A stretch of 64,000 nt of DNA from assembly GCA_040221475.1 (NCBI GenBank), contig JAVKEJ010000008.1:1-64000 (forward strand), given 5' to 3'. This DNA is from WLXB01 sp040221475 (GTDB lineage: Bacteria; Pseudomonadota; Alphaproteobacteria; Rhodospirillales; Rhodospirillaceae). Numbering within the stretch: the first letter of the stretch is position 1; every line of letters starts with the position of its first letter. Below are positions 25,739-33,919 of this stretch, piece after piece. The notes below the pieces were generated by a model. That model made no database searches, was not told the origin of the DNA, and saw only the letters and a list, made by a program, of their open reading frames with translations. The position numbers were made by a program, and so were the translations under genes.

Positions 25739-26109
25739 GTTTTTAAACAAAAAATTAAAAAGCGTCATTTTATTGACTGCGGTCAATAAAAGATTCTGTG
25801 GATATGACAGCTTCACTCTGCGCGGTAAGGAGCACGATCCGCAAGATGAGCCAGACTAGAAATTCTTCGGAATAATGGGATGGAAGTCGTACGGAGACGC
25901 GATGATCTACCGTTGTGGGGTCCGTGGTTAGCTTCGTCACAAGGGTTAGAGGAAACTTTAGCCCCGAAGGTATAGCAAGCCACGGATTTCCCATGCCTAG
26001 TTTACATGACGTGGACGTCGCAATGAAGACTGCTAACCTTAGACGTCGGCCCAAGCAGTGCGGGGAATAGAGCACGCGCTATGTTCATCATTATTTATCA
26101 GAGCTGGGC
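25739..26109 (+). other. 371-bp gap with an FNR/FixK-type box and no clear gene
   Basis: TTGAC-TGCG-GTCAA at 25773-25786 is a symmetrical FNR/Dnr-like box. It lies 330 bp before the Pcm fusion gene, far from the usual 70 bp, as if a gene once stood in between. Short frames exist on both strands (for example leftward 25770-26075), but none shows a recognisable domain. Remnant sequence is plausible. Confidence 0.45.
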
Positions 26110-28116
26110 ATGACCAATCGGTTTGGACTCTTGCGTCGGCGTATGGTTTCAGAACAAATACAGGCGCGCGGTGTGCGCGACGAGGCTGTATTGCAGGCCA
26201 TGCTTAAAGTGCCGCGTGAGGCGTTTCTCCCTGAGCAATTGTATGATGTTGCCTATGAAGATAGACCATTGCCTATAGCTTCAGGCCAGACGATCTCGCA
26301 GCCATATATTGTTGCGTACATGATTGAGGCGTTGGCGTTAAAGGGTGGCGAAAAAGTTCTTGAGATCGGCGCAGGGTCAGGATACGCCGCAGCGGTCCTC
26401 GCGGAAATTGCAGCCGAGGTTTATACAATAGAACGTATTGGGCAATTGGCCGAGCAGGCAGGGTCTCATCTGATGGATGCGGGCTACGATAACGTGCATG
26501 TTCTCCATGACGATGGAACACGGGGTTGGATCGAAGAGGCCCCGTTTGATGCAATACTTGTCTCCGCCGGCGCCCCCTCTGTCCCCGAAGGCTTAACAAT
26601 ACAACTCGTTCTAGGCGGCAGAATGGTTGTCCCTGTCGGCGCCGATCAGCGGGCCCAAGAACTCATCCGGATCACGCGGCGAGAAAAAGGACAGTTTGAT
26701 CGCGAGGATCTTGCCGATGTTCGGTTTGTCCCGCTTATTGGAGAACATGGTTGGGAAGTCGAAGAGCCTGGGCCGGAAACAACGCGTCCACGCGTGGTCC
26801 AGACCAAACCAATAGTCAGCGATACTATACCAGAGGGCTTAGCCCGTTATGGCGAGTCTTTTACTGATATCATGGACGCTGACTTGGATCCGTTGTTGGC
26901 TCGTGTTGGTGAGAGCAAAGTGGTGCTTATTGGTGAGGCAAGCCACGGCACGTCTGAATTTTACCGCATGCGTGCTCGCATTTCACAGCGGCTTATCAAG
27001 GAAAAGGGTTTTACGGTCGTCGCTGCGGAAGCTGACTGGCCCGACGCGGCGCGCATTGATCATTATGTGCGTCACCGGGAGGTTCCTGCCTCGGAATGGG
27101 AAGCCTTTAGCCGATTTCCGACATGGATGTGGCGTAATGAAGAGGTCCGCGAGTTCGTTGATTGGTTACATGTATACAATAGGTACAGAGCCTATAATGA
27201 CCGCCCTGCATTTTATGGTCTGGACCTTTACAGCCTCTACAATTCTACAAGGGCGGTTATTGATTACCTCCAAGATGTCGATCCAGACTTAGCGTTGGTT
27301 GCCCGTTATCGCTATGGATGCCTGAGTCCCTGGGAGGCAGACCCGGCGGCCTACGGCCATGCTGCGCTTACCGGTGCGTACCGGAACTGTGAGCGCGATG
27401 TTACGAAAATGCTTGTCGAGTTATACAGTAAGCGCCAGGACTATACGTTGAGGGACGGCGAGCGGTTTCTGGACGCAACGCAAAACGCTGAACTCGTTGC
27501 CAATGCTGAACGCTATTACCGGATTATGTATTATGGTTCGCGGGCATCCTGGAATCTTCGTGATGGCCACATGTTCCATACACTACAGAATATTCTGCAG
27601 TTCCATGGTGAAAACGCAAAGGCTGTTATTTGGGCCCATAACTCACATATAGGAAACGCCGCAGCTACGGAGATGTCGGCACGCGGCGAGCACAATATCG
27701 GAGAGTTCTGCCGTAAGGGGTTCGGCGATCAATCTTATTCAATCGGGTTTGGCACAGATCACGGGACCGTTGCCGCTGCATCCGCGTGGGATGGTCCAAT
27801 GGTAGTCAAGCAAGTGCAGCCCTCGCACCCGCAAAGTTATGAGCGTCTCTTCCACTTAGCAGATAAATCGGGCCTGATTTTACCGCTCAGAAACAGCGAG
27901 GCAACGGACTTAATTCGTGAGCTTGGCAAGCCGCGACTTGAGCGGGCCATCGGTGTGATTTACCGCCCTGAGACCGAACTCGCCAGTCACTATTTTGAGG
28001 CCGACCTGCCGCGCCAGTTTGACGAGTACATCTGGATTGATGAGACGCATGCCATCTCGGCGTTACCAACTGGCCAAACAGCCGGTATGCCAGACACGTA
28101 TCCGTTTGGCGTTTGA
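26110..28116 (+). CDS. Fusion of protein-L-isoaspartate methyltransferase and erythromycin-esterase-like domain
   Basis: A 668-residue two-domain protein. Residues ~1-215 form a Pcm-type SAM-dependent methyltransferase that repairs isoaspartyl residues. The glycine-rich SAM loop is LEIGAGSGYAAAVLAE, with GQTISQPYIVA upstream. Residues ~235-660 form an erythromycin-esterase-like domain with its conserved His in LIGEASHGTSEFY, Glu in AAEADWPDA and His in WAHNSHIGN. Fusions of these domains are known in proteobacterial stress loci. The esterase-like part is not evidence of macrolide resistance; its natural substrate is unknown. Protein repair fits a dormancy or low-oxygen survival role. Confidence 0.85.
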   Translation: MTNRFGLLRRRMVSEQIQARGVRDEAVLQAMLKVPREAFLPEQLYDVAYEDRPLPIASGQTISQPYIVAYMIEALALKGGEKVLEIGAGSGYAAAVLAEIAAEVYTIERIGQLAEQAGSHLMDAGYDNVHVLHDDGTRGWIEEAPFDAILVSAGAPSVPEGLTIQLVLGGRMVVPVGADQRAQELIRITRREKGQFDREDLADVRFVPLIGEHGWEVEEPGPETTRPRVVQTKPIVSDTIPEGLARYGESFTDIMDADLDPLLARVGESKVVLIGEASHGTSEFYRMRARISQRLIKEKGFTVVAAEADWPDAARIDHYVRHREVPASEWEAFSRFPTWMWRNEEVREFVDWLHVYNRYRAYNDRPAFYGLDLYSLYNSTRAVIDYLQDVDPDLALVARYRYGCLSPWEADPAAYGHAALTGAYRNCERDVTKMLVELYSKRQDYTLRDGERFLDATQNAELVANAERYYRIMYYGSRASWNLRDGHMFHTLQNILQFHGENAKAVIWAHNSHIGNAAATEMSARGEHNIGEFCRKGFGDQSYSIGFGTDHGTVAAASAWDGPMVVKQVQPSHPQSYERLFHLADKSGLILPLRNSEATDLIRELGKPRLERAIGVIYRPETELASHYFEADLPRQFDEYIWIDETHAISALPTGQTAGMPDTYPFGV

Positions 28117-28142
28117 GCAGGGAAGCTACGAGACGCCCACCA

Positions 28143-28292
28143 ATGACGGGTCAATTAGTTCAAAGCGCTATTATAGAATTTCTTAAGCACCCGGCGTCCC
28201 ATGATCTAATCAAAGATGACCATGTCGAGCGTGATGTGTCATCGCAAAGCAACTACACCTGGGCGGATTGCACCAAGAATATGGGCGGATGA
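28143..28292 (+). pseudogene. Possible remnant of a COG2187-type kinase gene (N-terminal 49 aa)
   Basis: Directly after the Pcm fusion gene, a 49-residue frame begins MTGQLVQSAIIEFLKHPASH and continues with DHVERDVSSQSNYTW. This resembles the first ~40 residues of COG2187 proteins (aminoglycoside-phosphotransferase-like with AAA domain), which often start with a helix, a PxxYP-like turn and a VExxxTHxSxVF strand. The rest of such a gene (about 500 codons) is absent. The likeness is from memory and partial, so this is tentative. Confidence 0.3.
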
Positions 28293-28405
28293 GGTAAAAA
28301 GAAGGGGCAGGCGCCTTTTCTGCAAATAAGAATGGCATAAAGCCACAAGGCATCAGCCTGTGGCAGCCGAATAGACCTCATTATTAAACAGAAGACTAAG
28401 CCTCG

Positions 28406-28419
28406 TTGATTTTAGTCAA
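28406..28419 (+). promoter_or_regulatory. FNR/FixK-type box upstream of ccoN
   Basis: TTGAT-TTTA-GTCAA is centred about 76 bp before the ccoN start. Control of cbb3 oxidase operons by FixK/FnrL/Anr through such boxes is well established. The rest of the 372-bp gap 28117-28488 shows only a possible gene remnant. Confidence 0.85.
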
Positions 28420-28488
28420 GGAGGTGCCGTCTGTACTCCTATATCGGTAACGGCAGTTTCAGTTTCGGGGACGTCGGAGCGCCTAAAA

Positions 28489-30153
28489 ATGACCCAATTA
28501 ACAGCGCGTATAGATACGCTTAATAGCAAAGATACGGGGCTCATTTGCGCTCTTATCGTAGCCATTTTTGGCTGTCTTTTCTGGATCGGAGGAGCTGGTT
28601 CAGACCCGGTGGCAGTCCATGCGGCCATATATGCGATTGCGTTTTTCCTTTTTATCATGGCTCTAGGTCATCGCATTATCGGGCGCGACAACCCCTCACG
28701 TTGGAGCCCGCCAGACCTTACTTCTTATAGCGATGATGTAATCAAGGCTGGTGTGATTGCTTCCACGTTTTGGGGTGTAGTTGGGTTTGCGGTTGGTCTG
28801 GTCATTGCCTTACAACTTGCTTTTCCGGCGCTCAACTTTGATTTGCCCTGGACAAGCTTTGGTCGCCTCAGACCAGTCCATACATCTGGAGTTATTTTTG
28901 CCTTTGGTGGCAATGTACTGATAACGACATCCTTTTATGTGGTTCAGCGCACCTGTCGTGCCCGTTTGGCGGGAGACCTTGCGCCCTGGTTTGTATTCTG
29001 GGGCTATCAACTATTTATTGTGATCGCAGCTACTGGATATGTTTTGGGCATTACTCAATCGAAGGAGTACGCCGAGCCTGAGTGGTATGCAGACCTCTGG
29101 TTAACGATCGTATGGGTGACCTACCTTATTGTTTTCCTGGCAACATTGGCTAAGCGTAAAGAGCCTCACATCTATGTCGCCAACTGGTTTTATCTCGCCT
29201 TTATTGTCACAGTGGCAATGCTGCATGTGGTTAATAACATGGCCGTTCCTGCATCTTTGGCCGGGGCCAAAAGTTATTCCGTTTTCTCAGGGGTTCAGGA
29301 TGCTTTGACCCAATGGTGGTATGGCCACAATGCTGTCGGGTTTTTTCTGACTGCAGGTTTCTTAGGGATCATGTACTACTTTGTACCTAAGCGTGTTGAG
29401 CGGCCTGTGTACTCTTATAGGCTATCTATTATTCACTTTTGGTCCTTGATTTTCTTATACATTTGGGCTGGACCGCATCACCTGCATTACACAGCTCTGC
29501 CGGAATGGGCGCAAACGTTGGGGATGACTTTCTCCATCATGCTGTGGATGCCGTCTTGGGGCGGCATGATCAACGGGCTCATGACCTTATCTGGCGCATG
29601 GGACAAGCTTCGCACAGACCCAGTTGTGCGCATGATGGTTGTTGCGATCGCATTTTACGGCATGAGCACGTTCGAAGGGCCAGTGATGAGCATCAAGGCC
29701 GTTAACTCGCTGAGTCACTACACAGACTGGACAGTCGGCCATACTCATTCTGGCGCGCTGGGATGGGTCGGTTACATCAGCTTTGGTGCACTGTATTGCC
29801 TGACGCCGTGGCTATGGAAGCGCAAAGAACTCTACTCTCTCAAGCTGGTGAATCTACACTTCTGGATTTCGACCATCGGTATCGTGCTCTACATCACCTC
29901 AATGTGGGTGTCAGGTATTCTTCAAGGCCTCATGTGGCGCTCCTACGATAGTCTTGGTTTTCTAGAATACAGCTTCGTTGAGACCGTGGAAGCTATGCAT
30001 CCCTTTTATTTAATTCGGGCGCTTGGCGGAGGTTTGTTTGCCTTCGGGGCCATGATCATGGCCTACAACCTCTGGCGGACGGCCCGTGGTGATGTTCGGA
30101 ACGAGACGAGCGTCTCATCGCTGGGGGGTATTCCCCAAGCGGCAGCGGTTTGA
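28489..30153 (+). CDS. ccoN: cbb3-type cytochrome c oxidase subunit I
   Basis: A 554-residue integral membrane subunit with about 12 spans, carrying haem b and the haem b3-CuB oxygen-reducing centre. Conserved stretches include the low-spin haem His in VHTSGVIFAFGGN, the CuB His in WWYGHNAVGFF, the His pair in WAGPHHLHYTALPEWAQ, the cross-linked Tyr region YSYRLSIIHFWS and the haem His pair in VGHTHSGALGW. CGGAGCG precedes the ATG. It is first in ccoNOQP-ccoGHIS. The enzyme has high oxygen affinity and supports respiration at microoxic levels. Confidence 0.97.
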   Translation: MTQLTARIDTLNSKDTGLICALIVAIFGCLFWIGGAGSDPVAVHAAIYAIAFFLFIMALGHRIIGRDNPSRWSPPDLTSYSDDVIKAGVIASTFWGVVGFAVGLVIALQLAFPALNFDLPWTSFGRLRPVHTSGVIFAFGGNVLITTSFYVVQRTCRARLAGDLAPWFVFWGYQLFIVIAATGYVLGITQSKEYAEPEWYADLWLTIVWVTYLIVFLATLAKRKEPHIYVANWFYLAFIVTVAMLHVVNNMAVPASLAGAKSYSVFSGVQDALTQWWYGHNAVGFFLTAGFLGIMYYFVPKRVERPVYSYRLSIIHFWSLIFLYIWAGPHHLHYTALPEWAQTLGMTFSIMLWMPSWGGMINGLMTLSGAWDKLRTDPVVRMMVVAIAFYGMSTFEGPVMSIKAVNSLSHYTDWTVGHTHSGALGWVGYISFGALYCLTPWLWKRKELYSLKLVNLHFWISTIGIVLYITSMWVSGILQGLMWRSYDSLGFLEYSFVETVEAMHPFYLIRALGGGLFAFGAMIMAYNLWRTARGDVRNETSVSSLGGIPQAAAV

Positions 30154-30165
30154 GGAGGGCGCGCT

Positions 30166-30888
30166 ATGTTGAACCACGACCGTTTTGAAAAGAATTCGAT
30201 CGTTTTGTTGATCGGTATTCTAATTGTTGTCTCTATAGGTGGCCTGGTTGAGGTCGCACCATTATTCTATCTCAAGAGCACTATCGAGAAGGTTGAGGGA
30301 ATGCGGCCGTATACTCCGCTGGAGCTTGCAGGCCGCAACATATACATTCGTGAGGGCTGCTACACTTGTCACAGCCAAATGATCCGCGCTCTAAGGGATG
30401 AGGTTGAGCGTTACGGCCACTATTCCTTGGCGGCGGAAAGTATGTACGACCATCCTTTCCAGTGGGGGTCGAAGCGCAACGGCCCTGACTTAGCTCGCGT
30501 GGGTGGCAAGTATTCGGATGAATGGCACCAGGATCATTTTAAATCTCCACAAAGCGTTGTTCCGGAGTCGATAATGCCCGGATATCCATTTTTGGCGACA
30601 ACGCGCCTAACAGTGGCCAACCTTGAGGACCACGTTCAAGCGCAGCGAACGGTCGGCGTGCCATATACGGATGACATGCTTACCAATGCGGTTGATGACG
30701 CCAAAGTGCAGGCGGATCCGGATGCAGATTATGATGCGTTTCTAGCGCGTTATCCCGAGGCTATCGTCAGCAATTTCGATGGCAAAGCAGCAGAGCTTAC
30801 TGAGCTTGATGCCCTCATCGCCTACATGCAGATGTTGGGCACGTTGGTCGATTTCTCTCAATACGACGCTGAAGCGTTTAAACGTTAG
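30166..30888 (+). CDS. ccoO: cbb3-type cytochrome c oxidase subunit II (monohaem cytochrome c)
   Basis: A 240-residue membrane-anchored cytochrome c. One N-terminal span (about 12-35) is followed by the haem motif CYTCHSQMIRALRDEVERYG and then WGSKRNGPDLARVGGKYSDE, with a Met ligand region in SIMPGYPFL. It shuttles electrons between CcoP and CcoN. AGGAGGG lies upstream, with a 12-bp gap after ccoN. Confidence 0.96.
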   Translation: MLNHDRFEKNSIVLLIGILIVVSIGGLVEVAPLFYLKSTIEKVEGMRPYTPLELAGRNIYIREGCYTCHSQMIRALRDEVERYGHYSLAAESMYDHPFQWGSKRNGPDLARVGGKYSDEWHQDHFKSPQSVVPESIMPGYPFLATTRLTVANLEDHVQAQRTVGVPYTDDMLTNAVDDAKVQADPDADYDAFLARYPEAIVSNFDGKAAELTELDALIAYMQMLGTLVDFSQYDAEAFKR

Positions 30889-30898
30889 GAGGCCATGT

Positions 30899-31063
30899 AT
30901 GACTCATCAAACGGCCTCTGCTTTCGCCCAGTCTTGGGGGTTAGTCTACCTCTTAATTCTATTTGTTGCGGTCTGTGGCTACGCGCTTTGGCCGCGCAAC
31001 AAGGACAAGTTTGATCGCGCATCAAGGATGCCATTAGAAGAGGATCACAGCCATGGCGAATAA
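30899..31063 (+). CDS. ccoQ: cbb3-type cytochrome c oxidase subunit CcoQ
   Basis: A 54-residue single-span protein (MTHQTASAFAQSWGLVYLLI, then LFVAVCGYALWPRNKDKFDR) with a charged His/Glu-rich tail. The size and the YALWPRNKxKFDxA motif are typical of CcoQ, which stabilises the oxidase. GTTAGGAGGCC precedes the ATG at 30899. It overlaps ccoP by 11 bp. Confidence 0.93.
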   Translation: MTHQTASAFAQSWGLVYLLILFVAVCGYALWPRNKDKFDRASRMPLEEDHSHGE

Positions 31064-31925
31064 TCGCGAAGTCGATTCTTTCTCAGGCGTCGAAACAACC
31101 GGGCATGAATGGGATGGCATCAAGGAGTTAAACAATCCGCTCCCCCGTTGGTGGCTCTATATCCTGTATGCATCGATCATCTGGTCTGTTGGGTATTGGA
31201 TTGCCATGCCAGCGTGGCCAATGGTGTCATCCTACACGCAAGGCATGCTTGGTTGGTCACAGAGATCCAATGTGATGGCAGAGGTTGAAGCTATCAAGAA
31301 AAGCCGTGAGCCAATCAAGGCGAAGTTGTTGCAAGCGTCTCTTGAAGAAATTGAGGCGACACCAGATCTATTTACGTTCGCGCTGGCAAGTGGCGAGGCT
31401 GCTTTTGGCGACAATTGTGCACCTTGTCATGGTTCTGGTGCGCAGGGTGCTGTTGGTTATCCAAACCTCAACGACGATGAATGGCTTTGGGGTGGGGCGT
31501 TGTCCGATATTGAATATACAATCACTCATGGTATCCGGAATGAAAATTTCGATAGCCGTTACAGCGAAATGCCAGCTTTCTTGCAGGTCGGTACAATCGA
31601 TAGAAAGGAGCTGTCAGACTTAACAGATTACGTTTTATTAATTAGCGATCAAGAACCCAGTTCAGAGGCTGCTGCTGCTCGTGGTCAAGGGCTCTACGTT
31701 ACACATTGTGAGTCCTGCCATGCTGCTGACGGTACTGGTGATCGCGAGCAAGGTGCGCCGAGTTTGGTCGACCAGATTTGGCTTTATGGTAGTGATCGCG
31801 AGAGTATCCAATCGACGATTGCGAATGCGCGCAATAGTTCAATGCCGCAGTGGGGTGAACGGCTAGATCCTTCTACGATAAAGGCTCTGGCGGTATATGT
31901 GCATGCCCTTGGTGGTGGTGAATAA
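31053..31925 (+). CDS. ccoP: cbb3-type cytochrome c oxidase subunit III (dihaem cytochrome c)
   Basis: A 290-residue membrane-anchored dihaem cytochrome. The N-terminus has HEWDGIKELNNPLPRWWLYI, the hallmark of CcoP, and a span around residues 33-55. Two haem motifs follow, CAPCHGSGAQG (about 124) and CESCHAADGTG (about 222), each with a downstream Met. It accepts electrons from soluble cytochrome c in the periplasm. Confidence 0.96.
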   Translation: MANNREVDSFSGVETTGHEWDGIKELNNPLPRWWLYILYASIIWSVGYWIAMPAWPMVSSYTQGMLGWSQRSNVMAEVEAIKKSREPIKAKLLQASLEEIEATPDLFTFALASGEAAFGDNCAPCHGSGAQGAVGYPNLNDDEWLWGGALSDIEYTITHGIRNENFDSRYSEMPAFLQVGTIDRKELSDLTDYVLLISDQEPSSEAAAARGQGLYVTHCESCHAADGTGDREQGAPSLVDQIWLYGSDRESIQSTIANARNSSMPQWGERLDPSTIKALAVYVHALGGGE

Positions 31926-31928
31926 TAC

Positions 31929-33410
31929 GTGGACAAGTCTGTCGAAGATTATGGGCCCCCTGTCGACATTCTCGATGTTGAAGCAGTAAACCGCAAAGAC
32001 AAACGCTCTTTTTTCAAAAAGCGCGAACCGATTTATCCTAAACGGGTGAACGGAACGTTTCGGCGGATAAAGTGGATCGTGATGGCCATAACTCTAGGCA
32101 TTTACTACATCTTACCTTGGGTGAGGTGGGATCGTGGTGAAGGTGCACCGAACCAAGCCGTTCTTGTCGATTTTGCCAATTCGCGTTTCTATTTCTTCTT
32201 TATCGAGCTTTGGCCACAAGAAGTTTACTACATCACTGGATTGCTGATCCTTGCTGCAATTGGACTGTTTTTAGTTACGGCTTTGGCCGGACGTGTTTGG
32301 TGTGGCTACACTTGTCCTCAAACCGTTTGGACCGACCTTTTTGTCTGGGTTGAACGTGCTATTGAGGGCAATCGTAACGAACGCATTCGGCTTGATAAGC
32401 AACCTTGGAGCCTTTCAAAAGCTAGTAAGAAGATTTTCAAGCACATTATTTGGCTGATCATTGCGATCGCCACGGGTGGTGCGTGGATTTTCTACTTTGC
32501 AGATGCGCCTGTTTTGGCTCAACAGTTGTTCAATCTTGAAGCCCCGTTCACGGCTTATGTCTTCATCGGTATTTTTGCTTTCACCACATACTCACTTGGC
32601 GGACTCATGCGGGAGCAAGTGTGCATCTATATGTGCCCTTGGCCCCGTATTCAGTCTGCGATGATTGACGATGAGTCCCTAGCTGTTACATATCGGTTTG
32701 ATCGTGGTGAACCTCGTGCCGCCCATAAAAAGGGCGCGTCGTGGGACGGGCGAGGGGACTGCATCGATTGCAAACAATGTGTTGCAGCCTGTCCAATGGG
32801 GATCGATATTCGGGACGGTTTGCAACTCGAGTGTATACAGTGTGCTTTATGCATCGACGCTTGTGATGACGTTATGGCCAAAGTCGACCGCCCTTTGGGC
32901 TTGATCGGTTATGACAATGATCTTGCAATTCAATATCGCCAGGAAGGTAAGACCATGCCCTTCCGGCCCGTAAGACTGCGTACAGTTGCCTATTCAATCA
33001 TCCTCGCCGTTGTCGGCTCTATAATGCTGTATGGCCTAATTACTCGGCCTCTGGTCGGTTTGAATGTCCTCAAGGACCGCAACCCCACCTATGTCGCGTT
33101 GTCAGATGGCGGCGTGCGTAATGGGTATGAGGTAAAAATTCTTAACAAGCTTCGCGAAGAGAAACGGTATTTTATCTCAATAGCGGGCTTGCCGGGGGCG
33201 ACGTTGTCAGCTGTAAGTTTACCCATATCGGGGCAGGGAGAGGTGATGGTTAATGTTCCCGGTGATGATCTGCGAGCCATCAAAGTGTTTGTAACTCTGC
33301 CTGCAGAGCACCGTCCGAGCGGTCAAATGCCTATCGTATTTAAAGTCTCTGATATTAAAGGTGAAATTACAGCGACGAAAGAATCTGTATTTAGTGGGGG
33401 CCGGCAGTGA
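31929..33410 (+). CDS. ccoG: Cytochrome cbb3 oxidase accessory protein CcoG (FixG/RdxA)
   Basis: A 493-residue membrane Fe-S protein. It has several spans (about 45-70, 90-110, 160-190, 345-365) and two ferredoxin-type motifs, CIDCKQCVAACPMGI and CIQCALCIDACDDVM. Further cysteines occur in CGYTCPQTVW and CIYMCPWPR. The C-terminal periplasmic part is an Ig-like fold. CcoG is known to take part in reducing copper for the oxidase. Translation begins at a GTG, four bases after the ccoP stop codon. Confidence 0.94.
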   Translation: MDKSVEDYGPPVDILDVEAVNRKDKRSFFKKREPIYPKRVNGTFRRIKWIVMAITLGIYYILPWVRWDRGEGAPNQAVLVDFANSRFYFFFIELWPQEVYYITGLLILAAIGLFLVTALAGRVWCGYTCPQTVWTDLFVWVERAIEGNRNERIRLDKQPWSLSKASKKIFKHIIWLIIAIATGGAWIFYFADAPVLAQQLFNLEAPFTAYVFIGIFAFTTYSLGGLMREQVCIYMCPWPRIQSAMIDDESLAVTYRFDRGEPRAAHKKGASWDGRGDCIDCKQCVAACPMGIDIRDGLQLECIQCALCIDACDDVMAKVDRPLGLIGYDNDLAIQYRQEGKTMPFRPVRLRTVAYSIILAVVGSIMLYGLITRPLVGLNVLKDRNPTYVALSDGGVRNGYEVKILNKLREEKRYFISIAGLPGATLSAVSLPISGQGEVMVNVPGDDLRAIKVFVTLPAEHRPSGQMPIVFKVSDIKGEITATKESVFSGGRQ

Positions 33411-33919
33411 GAACAGGATCTCAGATACTGGTTACAGGGCGTCAGGTTTTCTGGTGGATAACCGCTTTCTTTGCCGTAGTAATCGGCGTGAACGCAACAA
33501 TGGCTATCCTCGCGCTCTCGACCTTCAACGGCGTTTCTGAAGACGAGGCTTATGTCGATGGTCTTGCATTTAATGAGACTCTAAAGGCCGTGGATGAGCA
33601 GCAGGCCATGGGGTGGTCCGTATCTACGAACCTTGACCGGCCTGGTGGATTAGTTGCGAATATCCGTGCAGAGTATCTGGACGCAAGCAACGTTGCTCTG
33701 ACCCACTTGAACGTCCGCGCGGAATTTGTTCGTCCTGTGCATCAAGGATACGACTTTTCTGTTTTTCTTCAACAGACCGGGCCTGGGATCTACACTGCAG
33801 CGACCAATGTGCCTCTGGCAGGGCAATGGACCGTAAGGCTGATCGCTGAATACAACGCGTCTCAACTCAATCAGTTCGCGCGTCCGTATGTTCTGACTTA
33901 CCGTACCGTAATCCGATGA
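33407..33919 (+). CDS. ccoH: FixH/CcoH family assembly protein
   Basis: A 170-residue protein with one N-terminal membrane span (TGRQVFWWITAFFAVVIGVN) and a periplasmic domain with the family features STFNGVSEDEAYVDGLAFNE and QQAMGWSV. It contributes to cbb3 assembly and stability. It starts at a GTG overlapping the ccoG stop (GTGA) and ends in an ATGA overlap with ccoI. Confidence 0.92.
   Translation: MRTGSQILVTGRQVFWWITAFFAVVIGVNATMAILALSTFNGVSEDEAYVDGLAFNETLKAVDEQQAMGWSVSTNLDRPGGLVANIRAEYLDASNVALTHLNVRAEFVRPVHQGYDFSVFLQQTGPGIYTAATNVPLAGQWTVRLIAEYNASQLNQFARPYVLTYRTVIR

Noticed and set aside
25770..26075. Leftward 101-codon frame in the gap before the Pcm fusion gene
   Set aside because: No domain signal and no clear start site. 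Its end overlaps an FNR-type box. It could be remnant sequence but is not supported as a gene.
26800..28116. Reading the erythromycin-esterase-like domain as a macrolide resistance gene
   Set aside because: The domain family is broad, it is fused to a protein-repair methyltransferase, and the locus is a stress regulon. Nothing points to resistance.
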